A DNA stretch of 64,000 nucleotides from a bacterium (GTDB taxonomy: Bacteria > Electryoneota > Electryoneia > Electryoneales > Electryoneaceae): contig JAHLLH010000004.1 in the NCBI GenBank assembly GCA_020444265.1, positions 62,001 through 126,000 of the forward strand. Reading direction: 5' to 3'. This document shows positions 1-7,897 of the stretch, piece after piece. The translations under genes and the position numbers were made by a program. Position 1 is the first letter of the stretch; each line of letters opens with the position of its first letter. The notes beneath the pieces were generated by a model. It was not told the DNA's origin, did not search any database, and saw only the letters and a program-made list of their open reading frames with translations.

Positions 1-2
1 TG

Positions 3-3000
3 AATAGTGGCCAACCCGCCTCGTTCGAGGCCGCAGCACAGGGGTTGCTCTGGTGTGGGGACCTTTATCGAAACGCCGCCAACACCGTGGATGGTGATTT
101 ATTGGGTCGCGCGATATCCTGCTACCGGGCGATCGATACACTCTCTGTGCCGAGTGAGCTGAAGGCATTGGCGCTGGACCGTCTCGCAGCGATGGACCTT
201 GTTGCGGGAGATCATCAACGGCTTCAGCGGGTACGAGCCACTGTTGACACGATACGCGCACGTTACCCTGCATCGGCAGTTCTCGCCCATGCTGATCTGC
301 TTGCGGCGGAAGCGTGGATGTCAGAGAAACGACCCCAGTATGACGACGCTCTGCTCGATCTAGAATCTGCACTCTACCGTCCGGACAATCCCTTCCGAAA
401 CGAAACCTTGTATCTGACCGGCTGGTGTGCACTGCGTCTCCATGATGTCGATCGCGAACGGGCCATTCGTGCGTTTGATCAGGCGCTGATGATAGGGGAG
501 ATGAGGGACGAACAGCGTTTACGGCAGGAGTTGATCCGTGAGCTTGCCGGTGCTTTTGCACCGCCCTTTGTCGAAAATGCAGACGCTGGCTTCGCGCTGG
601 CAGAGGAGTTCTTCCGCAGGAAATGGAAACGAGTTCCGGAGTATGGATTCGAGTTCTACTTGAAGCTGGGCGATCTCTACCTGTCTGAGCTGGGGGACGA
701 AAAGGCTGCAACACGGGCCTTCCAAATCTGCCGGACCGATTTCAGGGGCGAGGAATATCACCTCCGGCTCGATCTGACCCGAGTCCGACTTGAGGACAAG
801 GAAGACGGGAACCCGCTCGAGGCTTTCGAGCGGAGGCTTGAACTGGCAAACCAAAGCCGTGAGCTGGACCGTACCAGCCCGGAACTGGATTCGCTGTTGG
901 TGCAACGTTTGGTCGAGGCGGTCAGCCTGGCCGCATCGGAGGTGTCCAAAGGAGGCGACAGCAGCTGGGTTGGTCACTTGAACAGGGCGACGGATCTGAT
1001 GGCGAGGATGGGGAAGCCGCAGGAACGAATTGCACGAGCTCTTTTCCTGCGTGCGGCAACCCTTGAACGGTTCGCGGGGAGCAGCACGAGCTCGAAGACC
1101 CTGTTGGCCTACTACCGGACCATCGCACTGAGCTATCCCTCCAGCGAGGTTGCCAGACCATCAATGCAGCGAGCGTTTGCTCTGCTCTACGATGCGCTTG
1201 GCAAACAAAAGGGCGAGAATCCGACGCCTCTGAACCCTGCGGAATTGACTCATATCGCGCTCCTGTTGGCAGATCGTTTCCCGGATGACGCCAGGACACC
1301 CTCCCTGCTGCTCCATGCCGCCGCCAGCACCAGCGGTGGCAGCTCGGATGCATTGCTGGATACAATTGCAGTTCGATTCCCCGGCAGCGATTCTGCTTTA
1401 AACGCGAACAAGCTTTGGTTCAAGCGGAAACTCGCAGGGAAGTATTACGAAGCGGTCTCGAGACGTGCACTCGGACTGCTGGCAGAGTCGCCCGGAAGGA
1501 AGCTGAGGGAGGTGGCCGCGGGTGCCTATGCGCAAGCCAGCTACGAGTTGGCGATGCCCCATGCACAGGCAGGCAATGTGGACAAGGCACTACAGCTCTA
1601 TCGACGAGGTGCCGAGGTAGGGAAAGGGAGCGAGCTTGCGCCCACTCTGCTCTACCAGGCAGGTCTGCTGGCAGCGGAAACGGGACGCAAGGAAGAGGCC
1701 CGTGGCTTTTTCCAGGAACTGGTGGATTGGTATCCCGACAGTCCGTCGGCTGCCAGTGCATCCTTTAACCTGGCGCTGACCCTCGGGCAGCTCAAAGGGG
1801 GTGAGCTGCTTGGATCGCCCGATGAAGCAGGACCGGAAGAGATAGCCCGCGCATTTGAAGATGCCTACCGTTCCGATTCAACTTCTACCCATGCCGCCAC
1901 TTTCCTGGCGAACGCAGCGGAGAATTATCGTGTCGCTGGAATGCCTTACAACGAGCTCCGTAACCGTTTGACCTTGCTGCGCCTCTTTCCGGAGAAATCC
2001 ACGGCTTATAGTAATGCGGTGCGTTGCCTTGAACTGGCCGCGACGCAAGAGCGTGGCCCTGCGATTTCCACAAGCGCGCAGTTCCTCGTCAATCATTATC
2101 CAGACAGTGCGCAGACCATCGTCGCATGGTATCGACTCGGGATGCTCGGAGATGATCCCGCCCCGTTCCAGCATGCCATCGAGCTCCAGCAGGCGCTCGA
2201 AAAATCCTCCACTCCCGGCCTGCCTGCATTTGCAGATGCAGCTCGAGTTGCGCTGATTGACATGGACGCTGCCGCACAAATATCATGGAAGCCAAGAGGA
2301 CAATTGCTTGAAAAAGCTACAATAAACAACCAACTGGAAAATATTAACAAATTGTACGAATCATACAGGTCGTACGGAAACTTACCTTCTACTGCTGGTG
2401 TACTTGCTCGGGCTCATTTAGCCTGTCTGCTGATTGCAGAGGGGCAATCCCTGGTTAATAGTACCGGGTTTAATCCCAGTCAGCCGGGAGGGGTGGAGGC
2501 GGTTGCTGGGTACGAAGCGGCACTCGAACGTTCCTTTGTACTACACAGCGAGGCGTTGGAACACATTACCTCAGCACGTCGTCAGTTGGAGGAGTTGGAT
2601 AGGCAGCACCAGCAGCTGGCACGAAACTCACGCGTCGAGCAGCCCGAGGCGGACCCCTTCGGTTTGCGCCTGTTGGGTGAATACCTCCCCGTCGGCAAGT
2701 CAGCCGGATCTATGCTGACAGTATGGGAGGATTCGCTGCGGGCTGTCATGGCACATCGTGTGCTGGATGCGGCGTACGGGTACCACCGGATCTCGTCGAG
2801 GGTAGAGGGGGATCCGTTGGAGTCCCTTCTTGTCCAACTCGAAAGCATGCGTACGATCATCGGCCCTCGTCTTGCGATTGCTACCAGCTTGCTTGGGGAA
2901 TCTGCGAACCACGGACCTGAACCTTTTTATCACCGCTCCCTGGTCAACCGTCTCCCGGCACTCTATGCCGATTCGGTTGCCCTGGATCGTCTCGACAACT

Positions 3001-3986
3001 TCCTCGCTCCTCGACAAAATGCTTTGATCGCTGATGTGCTTTCGCCTGGACGGAAAGCGCCAGGTGTGCTGAAAGCAATGCAGCAACGAGCGGACTTCCT
3101 GAATGATTTGCAGGATGCGATCGTTTCGACTGTGGACGAGGGAACCCTATTGCTGGCCCAGGTCTACGATAGCCTCGGTCATTTGGCAGCGGTTGATTCC
3201 CTGATTCTTGATCGTGTATCGAATCTGCTGTGGATTGCGGATCGCTTCGATCGCGCGGCTGAAAGGTGCGCACGGGAACTGATTGACCTTGAGAGCAGGG
3301 CTGGGAAGAGTCCCACTAAAGCGATGAATATTGGTCAGGCTTTACTTCGTGACCAGAAACGAGCGTGGAATGACGGTGCCATTCGAGTGCTGGAATCCAT
3401 CTGGGTGTTGATCAAGCTGGAGAGCTACGCGAACAATGAACATGTGCACCGACTCGCACGAGAACTGGTGATCCATGACCCGGCGGGGTATGCCGACCTG
3501 TTTGACTTGCCACATGGCAGAACGGTTGTTCTGAGCGACAAGAGCTGGTATTTCACAGTGGATGGCAAGGGTGTGCTGGACCGTGTCGGGATCGAGCAGG
3601 GGCGCTGGCAGGAGCCTAATCCGGGCGTCCCAGTACCAAAGATGATTCAGGCCAGCTTCCCGGGCGATACGTTGGTTGCTGAAACGTCACTCGATCTTGA
3701 GGGGTTGGTTGTCGCGGCAACTCTGGAGATCACAGCATCCTGTCGCTACGAGGTCTTTGTCAATGGTTCCTATGTTGCCGAATCCCTCCATTCTCCAGAT
3801 TTGACCGGGGTTCCCGATGTATGGGAGCTTCGTACCCAACTGAGTTCAGGGCACAACAGTGTTCGAATATTACTGGAAGATGATCGACCGGTGGCGATGA
3901 TGGCCCGTATCATTTACACGACCATCCCGGAACCAAAACCGGGGATGGAGATTCGGACAGGCAGCAGCTATGGAGGACGGGAATGA
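3..3986 (+). CDS. Large TPR-repeat envelope protein (5' end outside window)
   Basis: The frame is open from the first bases of the window, so the gene starts upstream; at least 1,328 residues are visible, and the TTG at 45 is not a credible start. Nearly the whole length is alpha-helical repeat sequence of TPR type, with repeated turn signatures such as YPSS, FPDD, FPGS and YPDS between helices. The last ~130 residues (about 3540-3930) change to beta-rich sequence with FVNGSYV and LSSGHNSVRILL, resembling the galactose-binding jelly-roll of glycosidases. It overlaps the next gene by four bases (ATGA) and heads an operon with ExbB, two ExbD and an AgmX-like protein, so I infer a periplasmic or outer-membrane scaffold for that machine. 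The ligand is unknown. The TPR call is solid; the role is inferred from context. Confidence 0.8.
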   Translation, partial: NSGQPASFEAAAQGLLWCGDLYRNAANTVDGDLLGRAISCYRAIDTLSVPSELKALALDRLAAMDLVAGDHQRLQRVRATVDTIRARYPASAVLAHADLLAAEAWMSEKRPQYDDALLDLESALYRPDNPFRNETLYLTGWCALRLHDVDRERAIRAFDQALMIGEMRDEQRLRQELIRELAGAFAPPFVENADAGFALAEEFFRRKWKRVPEYGFEFYLKLGDLYLSELGDEKAATRAFQICRTDFRGEEYHLRLDLTRVRLEDKEDGNPLEAFERRLELANQSRELDRTSPELDSLLVQRLVEAVSLAASEVSKGGDSSWVGHLNRATDLMARMGKPQERIARALFLRAATLERFAGSSTSSKTLLAYYRTIALSYPSSEVARPSMQRAFALLYDALGKQKGENPTPLNPAELTHIALLLADRFPDDARTPSLLLHAAASTSGGSSDALLDTIAVRFPGSDSALNANKLWFKRKLAGKYYEAVSRRALGLLAESPGRKLREVAAGAYAQASYELAMPHAQAGNVDKALQLYRRGAEVGKGSELAPTLLYQAGLLAAETGRKEEARGFFQELVDWYPDSPSAASASFNLALTLGQLKGGELLGSPDEAGPEEIARAFEDAYRSDSTSTHAATFLANAAENYRVAGMPYNELRNRLTLLRLFPEKSTAYSNAVRCLELAATQERGPAISTSAQFLVNHYPDSAQTIVAWYRLGMLGDDPAPFQHAIELQQALEKSSTPGLPAFADAARVALIDMDAAAQISWKPRGQLLEKATINNQLENINKLYESYRSYGNLPSTAGVLARAHLACLLIAEGQSLVNSTGFNPSQPGGVEAVAGYEAALERSFVLHSEALEHITSARRQLEELDRQHQQLARNSRVEQPEADPFGLRLLGEYLPVGKSAGSMLTVWEDSLRAVMAHRVLDAAYGYHRISSRVEGDPLESLLVQLESMRTIIGPRLAIATSLLGESANHGPEPFYHRSLVNRLPALYADSVALDRLDNFLAPRQNALIADVLSPGRKAPGVLKAMQQRADFLNDLQDAIVSTVDEGTLLLAQVYDSLGHLAAVDSLILDRVSNLLWIADRFDRAAERCARELIDLESRAGKSPTKAMNIGQALLRDQKRAWNDGAIRVLESIWVLIKLESYANNEHVHRLARELVIHDPAGYADLFDLPHGRTVVLSDKSWYFTVDGKGVLDRVGIEQGRWQEPNPGVPVPKMIQASFPGDTLVAETSLDLEGLVVAATLEITASCRYEVFVNGSYVAESLHSPDLTGVPDVWELRTQLSSGHNSVRILLEDDRPVAMMARIIYTTIPEPKPGMEIRTGSSYGGRE

Positions 3987-4315
3987 AGCGCATCCCTGTT
4001 TTCACCATGATCATGCTCCTCGTTAGCGGAATTGCGTTTGCCCAGGATGCTGTCAGCTCTGATCCCGTGCTGCGGCTCGATGTAGTACGAGTCGAGGCAA
4101 AGGAAGTGTCGCCCATTGCAATTACCAGGTTGCACGAACGATTCCCCGACCAGCTGGCCACGCCGCACACCTTGCACGGAACCGTCTTGCTGGATACGCT
4201 GCGACCCGAATCCTTCCGTCGGATAGATCCGTTTCAACCAATTGATCTTCCTCCTCTTGAAGAGCTCCTCTCACCCTCTTCAGAGGAAGGCCCAAGTTTG
4301 GAACCCAACAACTGA
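3983..4315 (+). CDS. Small exported protein of unknown function
   Basis: A 110-residue product with a clear N-terminal signal peptide: basic start MKR, a hydrophobic stretch and a likely signal peptidase I site after AFA (before QDA). The mature part (~90 residues) is proline-rich and acidic towards its C-terminus (PPLEELLSPSSEEG), with no family I recognise. The start overlaps the stop of the preceding TPR gene, and the ExbB gene begins 23 bases downstream, so it is almost certainly translated within the same operon. It may be a periplasmic accessory of the ExbB/ExbD/AgmX-like machine. That role is inferred only from position. Confidence 0.7.
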   Translation: MKRIPVFTMIMLLVSGIAFAQDAVSSDPVLRLDVVRVEAKEVSPIAITRLHERFPDQLATPHTLHGTVLLDTLRPESFRRIDPFQPIDLPPLEELLSPSSEEGPSLEPNN

Positions 4316-4338
4316 CCTGAGGTCAGAACGAGGATATC

Positions 4339-4980
4339 ATGCTCAACGAGTTCTTCCGTTCCTTTCAAGCTGATTCACCCGGCTATCTCTTCATGTGGGC
4401 GCTGTTGGTCATGTTTATCTGGATGGCAGCGCTGGCGATCGAGCGGTTCATTGTGGTCTGGATTCGGGCAAATGTGAATGCCCGCCGTTTCATGGTCGAA
4501 ATTCGCAAAATGGTTCAGGCCGGCGATTTTAAGAAGGCTATCGGTTTATGTCGTGCGGCAGGCCAACGTGCCCTGCCGCGAGTCGTGATGGCCGGTCTGC
4601 AGGAAGCACAACGTCACGAGCTGATTGACTACCGAGCTGTGCAGAACGCAGTGGACGAGGCGACCCTCGAGATCATTCCTGAGTTGCAGCGACGCACCCC
4701 CTACCTGGCGACCATCGGAAATGTCGCAACCCTGACGGGGCTGATGGGAACCATTTTCGGGTTGATCATCTCATTCCGTGCTGCAGGTGGGGCGGGAGCG
4801 GGTACTGGCGAATTGGCGCAGGGCATCTCGGTCGCGATGATGACCACCCTCTCTGGCCTGATGGTCGCCATCCCGGCAATCCTCGCCCATTCATTGATCA
4901 CCCAGAAGACCAACCAGATCATCGAGGAAATCGATGAGCACGCGGTCAAACTGATCCATCTGTTGACCGGTGGTGCCTGA
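4339..4980 (+). CDS. ExbB/TolQ/MotA-family proton channel subunit
   Basis: 213 residues, close to the usual ExbB/TolQ size. There is an N-terminal membrane segment (about 17-40), a cytoplasmic helical region, and the two family membrane segments: TIGNVATLTGLMGTIFGL (about 130-150) and GISVAMMTTLSGLMVAIPA (about 165-190). Family members form the inner-membrane proton-conducting pentamer around ExbD/TolR and drive TonB, TolA or gliding machinery. A ribosome binding site (GAGG in AACGAGGATATC) precedes the ATG, and the next gene starts two bases after the stop. Two different ExbD genes follow, which recalls the AglR-AglQ-AglS arrangement of Myxococcus gliding motors. It could equally power an uncharacterised envelope system. 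Confidence 0.93.
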   Translation: MLNEFFRSFQADSPGYLFMWALLVMFIWMAALAIERFIVVWIRANVNARRFMVEIRKMVQAGDFKKAIGLCRAAGQRALPRVVMAGLQEAQRHELIDYRAVQNAVDEATLEIIPELQRRTPYLATIGNVATLTGLMGTIFGLIISFRAAGGAGAGTGELAQGISVAMMTTLSGLMVAIPAILAHSLITQKTNQIIEEIDEHAVKLIHLLTGGA

Positions 4981-4982
4981 TC

Positions 4983-5561
4983 ATGGCGTACCGTCCCTCA
5001 CGCAAACGAAAGGTGGTCACGATTGAGCCGGAGCTCAACATCACCCCGATCATGAACCTGATGGTGGTGTTGATCCCGATGCTGCTCGCCGTGGCCCAAT
5101 TCGTGCAAGTTTCGTTGCTCGAGTACCAACCACCTCCCAGTGAAGTTGCCGCAGATAGCGGTACATCTGAGGAGAAACGGCTGGATCTCGTGGTCAATGT
5201 GCTGCCGCGAGGGTATGAAGTGTCGCTTTTTGGGGCGACTTCGGGGAAGGACTATCGTTTTATCGGAAAAAAGGGGGGCGATTACAACATCCAGGAATTG
5301 CAGGACCACCTGAAGAGGCTTCATCAGAATCGTGTCGGGGTGGCGATTGACACGGTGTCGGAGGTGGACCCGGTCACAGGGACCTCGTACCGTCGACCGA
5401 TCTGGGAGTATGTCGATGCGGAGGTGGTTTCTATCGCGGCGCGTGGCGGAACACCCTTCCAGGAAGTGGTCCGTGTGATAGATGCGGCCCGCTCATGGAT
5501 GGATGAAGAGGGCGTGGTGCACCCGCTCTTTCCCATTCCACGCCTCGGGCAGATTCAGTAG
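4983..5561 (+). CDS. ExbD/TolR-family protein with Asn at the proton-carrying position
   Basis: 192 residues: a short basic cytoplasmic N-terminus, one membrane helix (about 20-44) and a periplasmic domain, the standard ExbD/TolR layout. The conserved N-terminal family motif is present as LNITPIMNLMVVLIP, but the Asp that carries protons in ExbD/TolR is Asn at residue 25 (codon AAC, 5055-5057). The second ExbD gene of the operon keeps its Asp. In known motors this Asp is essential, so this subunit is probably non-conducting or structural and would work in a heterodimer. It follows the ExbB gene by two bases and lies 9 bases before the next ExbD gene. Family assignment is firm; the mechanistic consequence is inference. 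Confidence 0.9.
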   Translation: MAYRPSRKRKVVTIEPELNITPIMNLMVVLIPMLLAVAQFVQVSLLEYQPPPSEVAADSGTSEEKRLDLVVNVLPRGYEVSLFGATSGKDYRFIGKKGGDYNIQELQDHLKRLHQNRVGVAIDTVSEVDPVTGTSYRRPIWEYVDAEVVSIAARGGTPFQEVVRVIDAARSWMDEEGVVHPLFPIPRLGQIQ

Positions 5562-5570
5562 GAGTAGCGG

Positions 5571-6098
5571 ATGGCCTTTGCACCTTCCAAACGACGTCGT
5601 CTGAAAACCACTCAGCCTGCAGGCCTGATGCTCACCTCGATGATGGACATCATGGTCATCATCCTGCTATTCCTGCTCAAGACCTATGCGGTTACAGGCG
5701 CGCTGATGCATCCCTCTGTCGCCAACCTGCCTGTTTCTACTGCGGACAAATCCCCTCGAAAGACCCTTTCGCTGGTGTTGACCAGCTCTGGCCTATATGA
5801 GGACGTCGAGGGGTTCGTTGATCTGAATGTTGCCCGGCGAGCGGAGTATCGTATTGCCCCGGTCTCCGAATTCCGTTCAGAAAAAGAGGTTACCCTGCCC
5901 TCTCTCGAGGTTTTTCTGAAAGAACGGCGTCAACTGGAGTCATCTCTCGGGAAAGCGGGGTTATCACGCGAAATGACGATCCAGGCGGAAAAAGATATTC
6001 CCTATGCCTGGATTCTACGCTTGATCAATGCCTCTTCGACATCCGGCTATGACATCCTCGAATTTGTGGTGGAAACCGACGCTGGGGGCGGGCCGTGA
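5571..6098 (+). CDS. ExbD/TolR-family protein with intact proton-carrying Asp
   Basis: 175 residues with a basic cytoplasmic head (SKRRRLKTT), one membrane helix (about 17-42) and a periplasmic C-terminal domain. The helix contains LTSMMDIMVIILLFLL, with the catalytic Asp at residue 26, as in ExbD, TolR and MotB-like stators. A ribosome binding site (GTAGGAGTAGCGG reading into the ATG) precedes it. Its stop overlaps the GTG start of the AgmX-like gene (GTGA). Together with the preceding Asn-containing paralogue it would form an asymmetric ExbD pair inside one ExbB pentamer. The periplasmic part is short and has no obvious peptidoglycan-binding motif. Confidence 0.92.
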   Translation: MAFAPSKRRRLKTTQPAGLMLTSMMDIMVIILLFLLKTYAVTGALMHPSVANLPVSTADKSPRKTLSLVLTSSGLYEDVEGFVDLNVARRAEYRIAPVSEFRSEKEVTLPSLEVFLKERRQLESSLGKAGLSREMTIQAEKDIPYAWILRLINASSTSGYDILEFVVETDAGGGP

Positions 6099-7087
6099 GT
6101 CAAGCGATCTCCCGTTTCCCAAAGCGTTTTAATGCGCACCCTATCCAGGAGTCGGACGGCACCTTCCTCTTCCTGCTCCTGTTGTTGGGTGCGATGCTGA
6201 TCCCTGTAGTGATGCATCTGCGCAGTTTGCCGCCTGCAGAATTGAGTCAAGCGGAACGGGAGAAATACCTGCGAGTCATCTACCGTGCCCCGGAGGTGAT
6301 TGTGCCTTCCCCGACAACGACTGTCGAAACACCAAGCGGCCAGACGATGGACGAAGAGGTGGAGGAAGGGCCAACGTTACCACCCGCCCGTGAGACCCTG
6401 GTGGAACGAGAACAACGCAGGCAACGGGAAGCACTGACTCGTTCGCAGCGACGAGAATCCCGCCTCAAAAAGATCCGTTCCACTGCACTGTTTACAGCCG
6501 CAGGGGCGATTCGTCCGGGATATGGTCTGCAACAGGGGGAGGGCGCCCTCGGGTTGATCGGTGGCAGCCTGGAAGGGATTGAAGCACGTAGCAAGGAGCA
6601 GATCGCGGTTCGTCCCGATGTTTCTGAGCTTGATGAGTTAAAAGCGGTTGGGCTGATACGTGATGAGGTCGCCACCCCGAGAGCGAACCTCGAGGTTCAG
6701 CTTGATTCACTCAACCTTGCTGGTGCGGAGGTCCGTCTCGATGCTCTACCGGTGCTGCGGGGACGTGCGTCGCCCGACAGTGCCAGAAGAATCGAGGTGC
6801 TGCGTAGTGCGATTGCGGTGCAGCTTGAAAGCCTGCGTGGCTGTTTTCTGGTGCAGCGGAGACGGGACCCATCCCTGCAGGGACAATTGGTCGCGAGGGT
6901 GACTGTGGCCGCAATGGGTAGCGTGGAACGAGTACAGTTCCGATCCTCCCGTTGGTCCAATCCCAGCCTGGGACGCAGGGTGGAAGCCTGCTTGGAGCAA
7001 CAGCTCCTCGGGTGGCAGTTCGATCCAGCTGAAGGAACCAGTGTGACTCTTGAGTTTCCTCTGCTGTTCGGAGGAGCGGACGACTAA
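6095..7087 (+). CDS. AgmX/PglI-like (TonB-like) energy transducer
   Basis: 330 residues starting at a GTG that overlaps the previous stop. One membrane anchor lies near the N-terminus (about 24-46, FLFLLLLLGAMLIPVV). A long charged, helical and Pro-containing linker follows (about 47-230, with EEVEEGPTLPP and many Arg/Glu), then a C-terminal globular domain (about 235-330). That domain has the pattern of AgmX/PglI and TonB C-terminal domains: a Cys in LRGCF, a GQLVARVTVAAMGSVERV beta pair, and a second Cys in ACLEQQL, ending in a beta strand. This is the layout of proteins that carry ExbB/ExbD energy across the periplasm. The operon context supports that; the outer-membrane partner is unknown. 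No good terminator is visible in the 220 bases downstream. Confidence 0.8.
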   Translation: MSQAISRFPKRFNAHPIQESDGTFLFLLLLLGAMLIPVVMHLRSLPPAELSQAEREKYLRVIYRAPEVIVPSPTTTVETPSGQTMDEEVEEGPTLPPARETLVEREQRRQREALTRSQRRESRLKKIRSTALFTAAGAIRPGYGLQQGEGALGLIGGSLEGIEARSKEQIAVRPDVSELDELKAVGLIRDEVATPRANLEVQLDSLNLAGAEVRLDALPVLRGRASPDSARRIEVLRSAIAVQLESLRGCFLVQRRRDPSLQGQLVARVTVAAMGSVERVQFRSSRWSNPSLGRRVEACLEQQLLGWQFDPAEGTSVTLEFPLLFGGADD

Positions 7088-7307
7088 CCAATCTGATTAT
7101 ATCTCAACAACTTCCTGGTGCTTTCCCAGCTTTCTCTCCCTGAAACACGTTTAAACCACAGCACCTTGTCCCTGGATGACCATGGTAAACTGTCCGGTGT
7201 CTTTATCCGGAAACCAGATTGACAGGAAAGGCTTGGCAGATTGGGGAGCTGCCAGCAGGAGGGCAGAGTTCTCCCTGACCGAGTCTCACCAGACGGGGTA
7301 GAGCATT

Positions 7308-7643
7308 TCAGCCCTGGGTCAAGGCCTGCTGCTTCTCATCCTGTTTGGCGAGTTTGTGACGCACCAGAATTCGGTTCAGCGGGATCAAGAGCATCGCCAT
7401 CAAGAAGGTGCTTAGGATGATCCAGGGATGATCGTACCACCAACTCAGCCAGCTCACACGCAGAGCACGCCCAATAATCCACACAAGCCAGGTGAGAAAG
7501 ACAGCATCGGCGAAACTGTCGAAAAAGAGGCTGCCGAATCGGAGGTGATGATTCGTGCGGGGCATGAACTTGGCTGCGATGATAGCGACTGCCATAAAAC
7601 TCAATAAAATCATTAGGGCAACAAACACTAACGTTCGTTCCAT
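7308..7643 (-). CDS. Small integral membrane protein of unknown function
   Basis: 111 residues from the ATG at 7643, chosen because GGAG sits about seven bases upstream (7650-7654 on the + strand); a longer reading frame upstream has no ribosome binding site. Three hydrophobic segments are visible (about 4-26, 40-62 and 73-95), with a cytoplasmic-type charged tail (RHKLAKQDEKQQ). I do not recognise the family. It is transcribed alone, divergently from aspS, and converges with the ExbB/ExbD operon. Nothing in the sequence indicates a function beyond membrane localisation. Confidence 0.7.
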   Translation of the reverse strand: MERTLVFVALMILLSFMAVAIIAAKFMPRTNHHLRFGSLFFDSFADAVFLTWLVWIIGRALRVSWLSWWYDHPWIILSTFLMAMLLIPLNRILVRHKLAKQDEKQQALTQG

Positions 7644-7897
7644 AATGGGCTCCTGATTTTGCGGGATAATCATTCGCCGGCTCGTCCTGATTACACGCAA
7701 TATACACTCTGGTACAGAGGCCCGCTAGCATTCTGGCGTCTGGAGGTTGATTCAATACCAGTGGAGAGCACGCTCTCGCTGACTCAAGGGGCAGAGCTGA
7801 ACTCAGCAGGTCCACGGCATGTTGCGTATATTCCGGGCTGCCGGATCGCTGCTCGGCACGTGACGGGAAGGTGTTGACTTCAGGTAGGGAGGCGTCT

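Noticed and set aside
7088-7307. Terminator of the ExbB/ExbD operon
   Set aside because: TGGCAG / CTGCCA near 7235-7257 is short and lacks a T-tract; no other hairpin was convincing.
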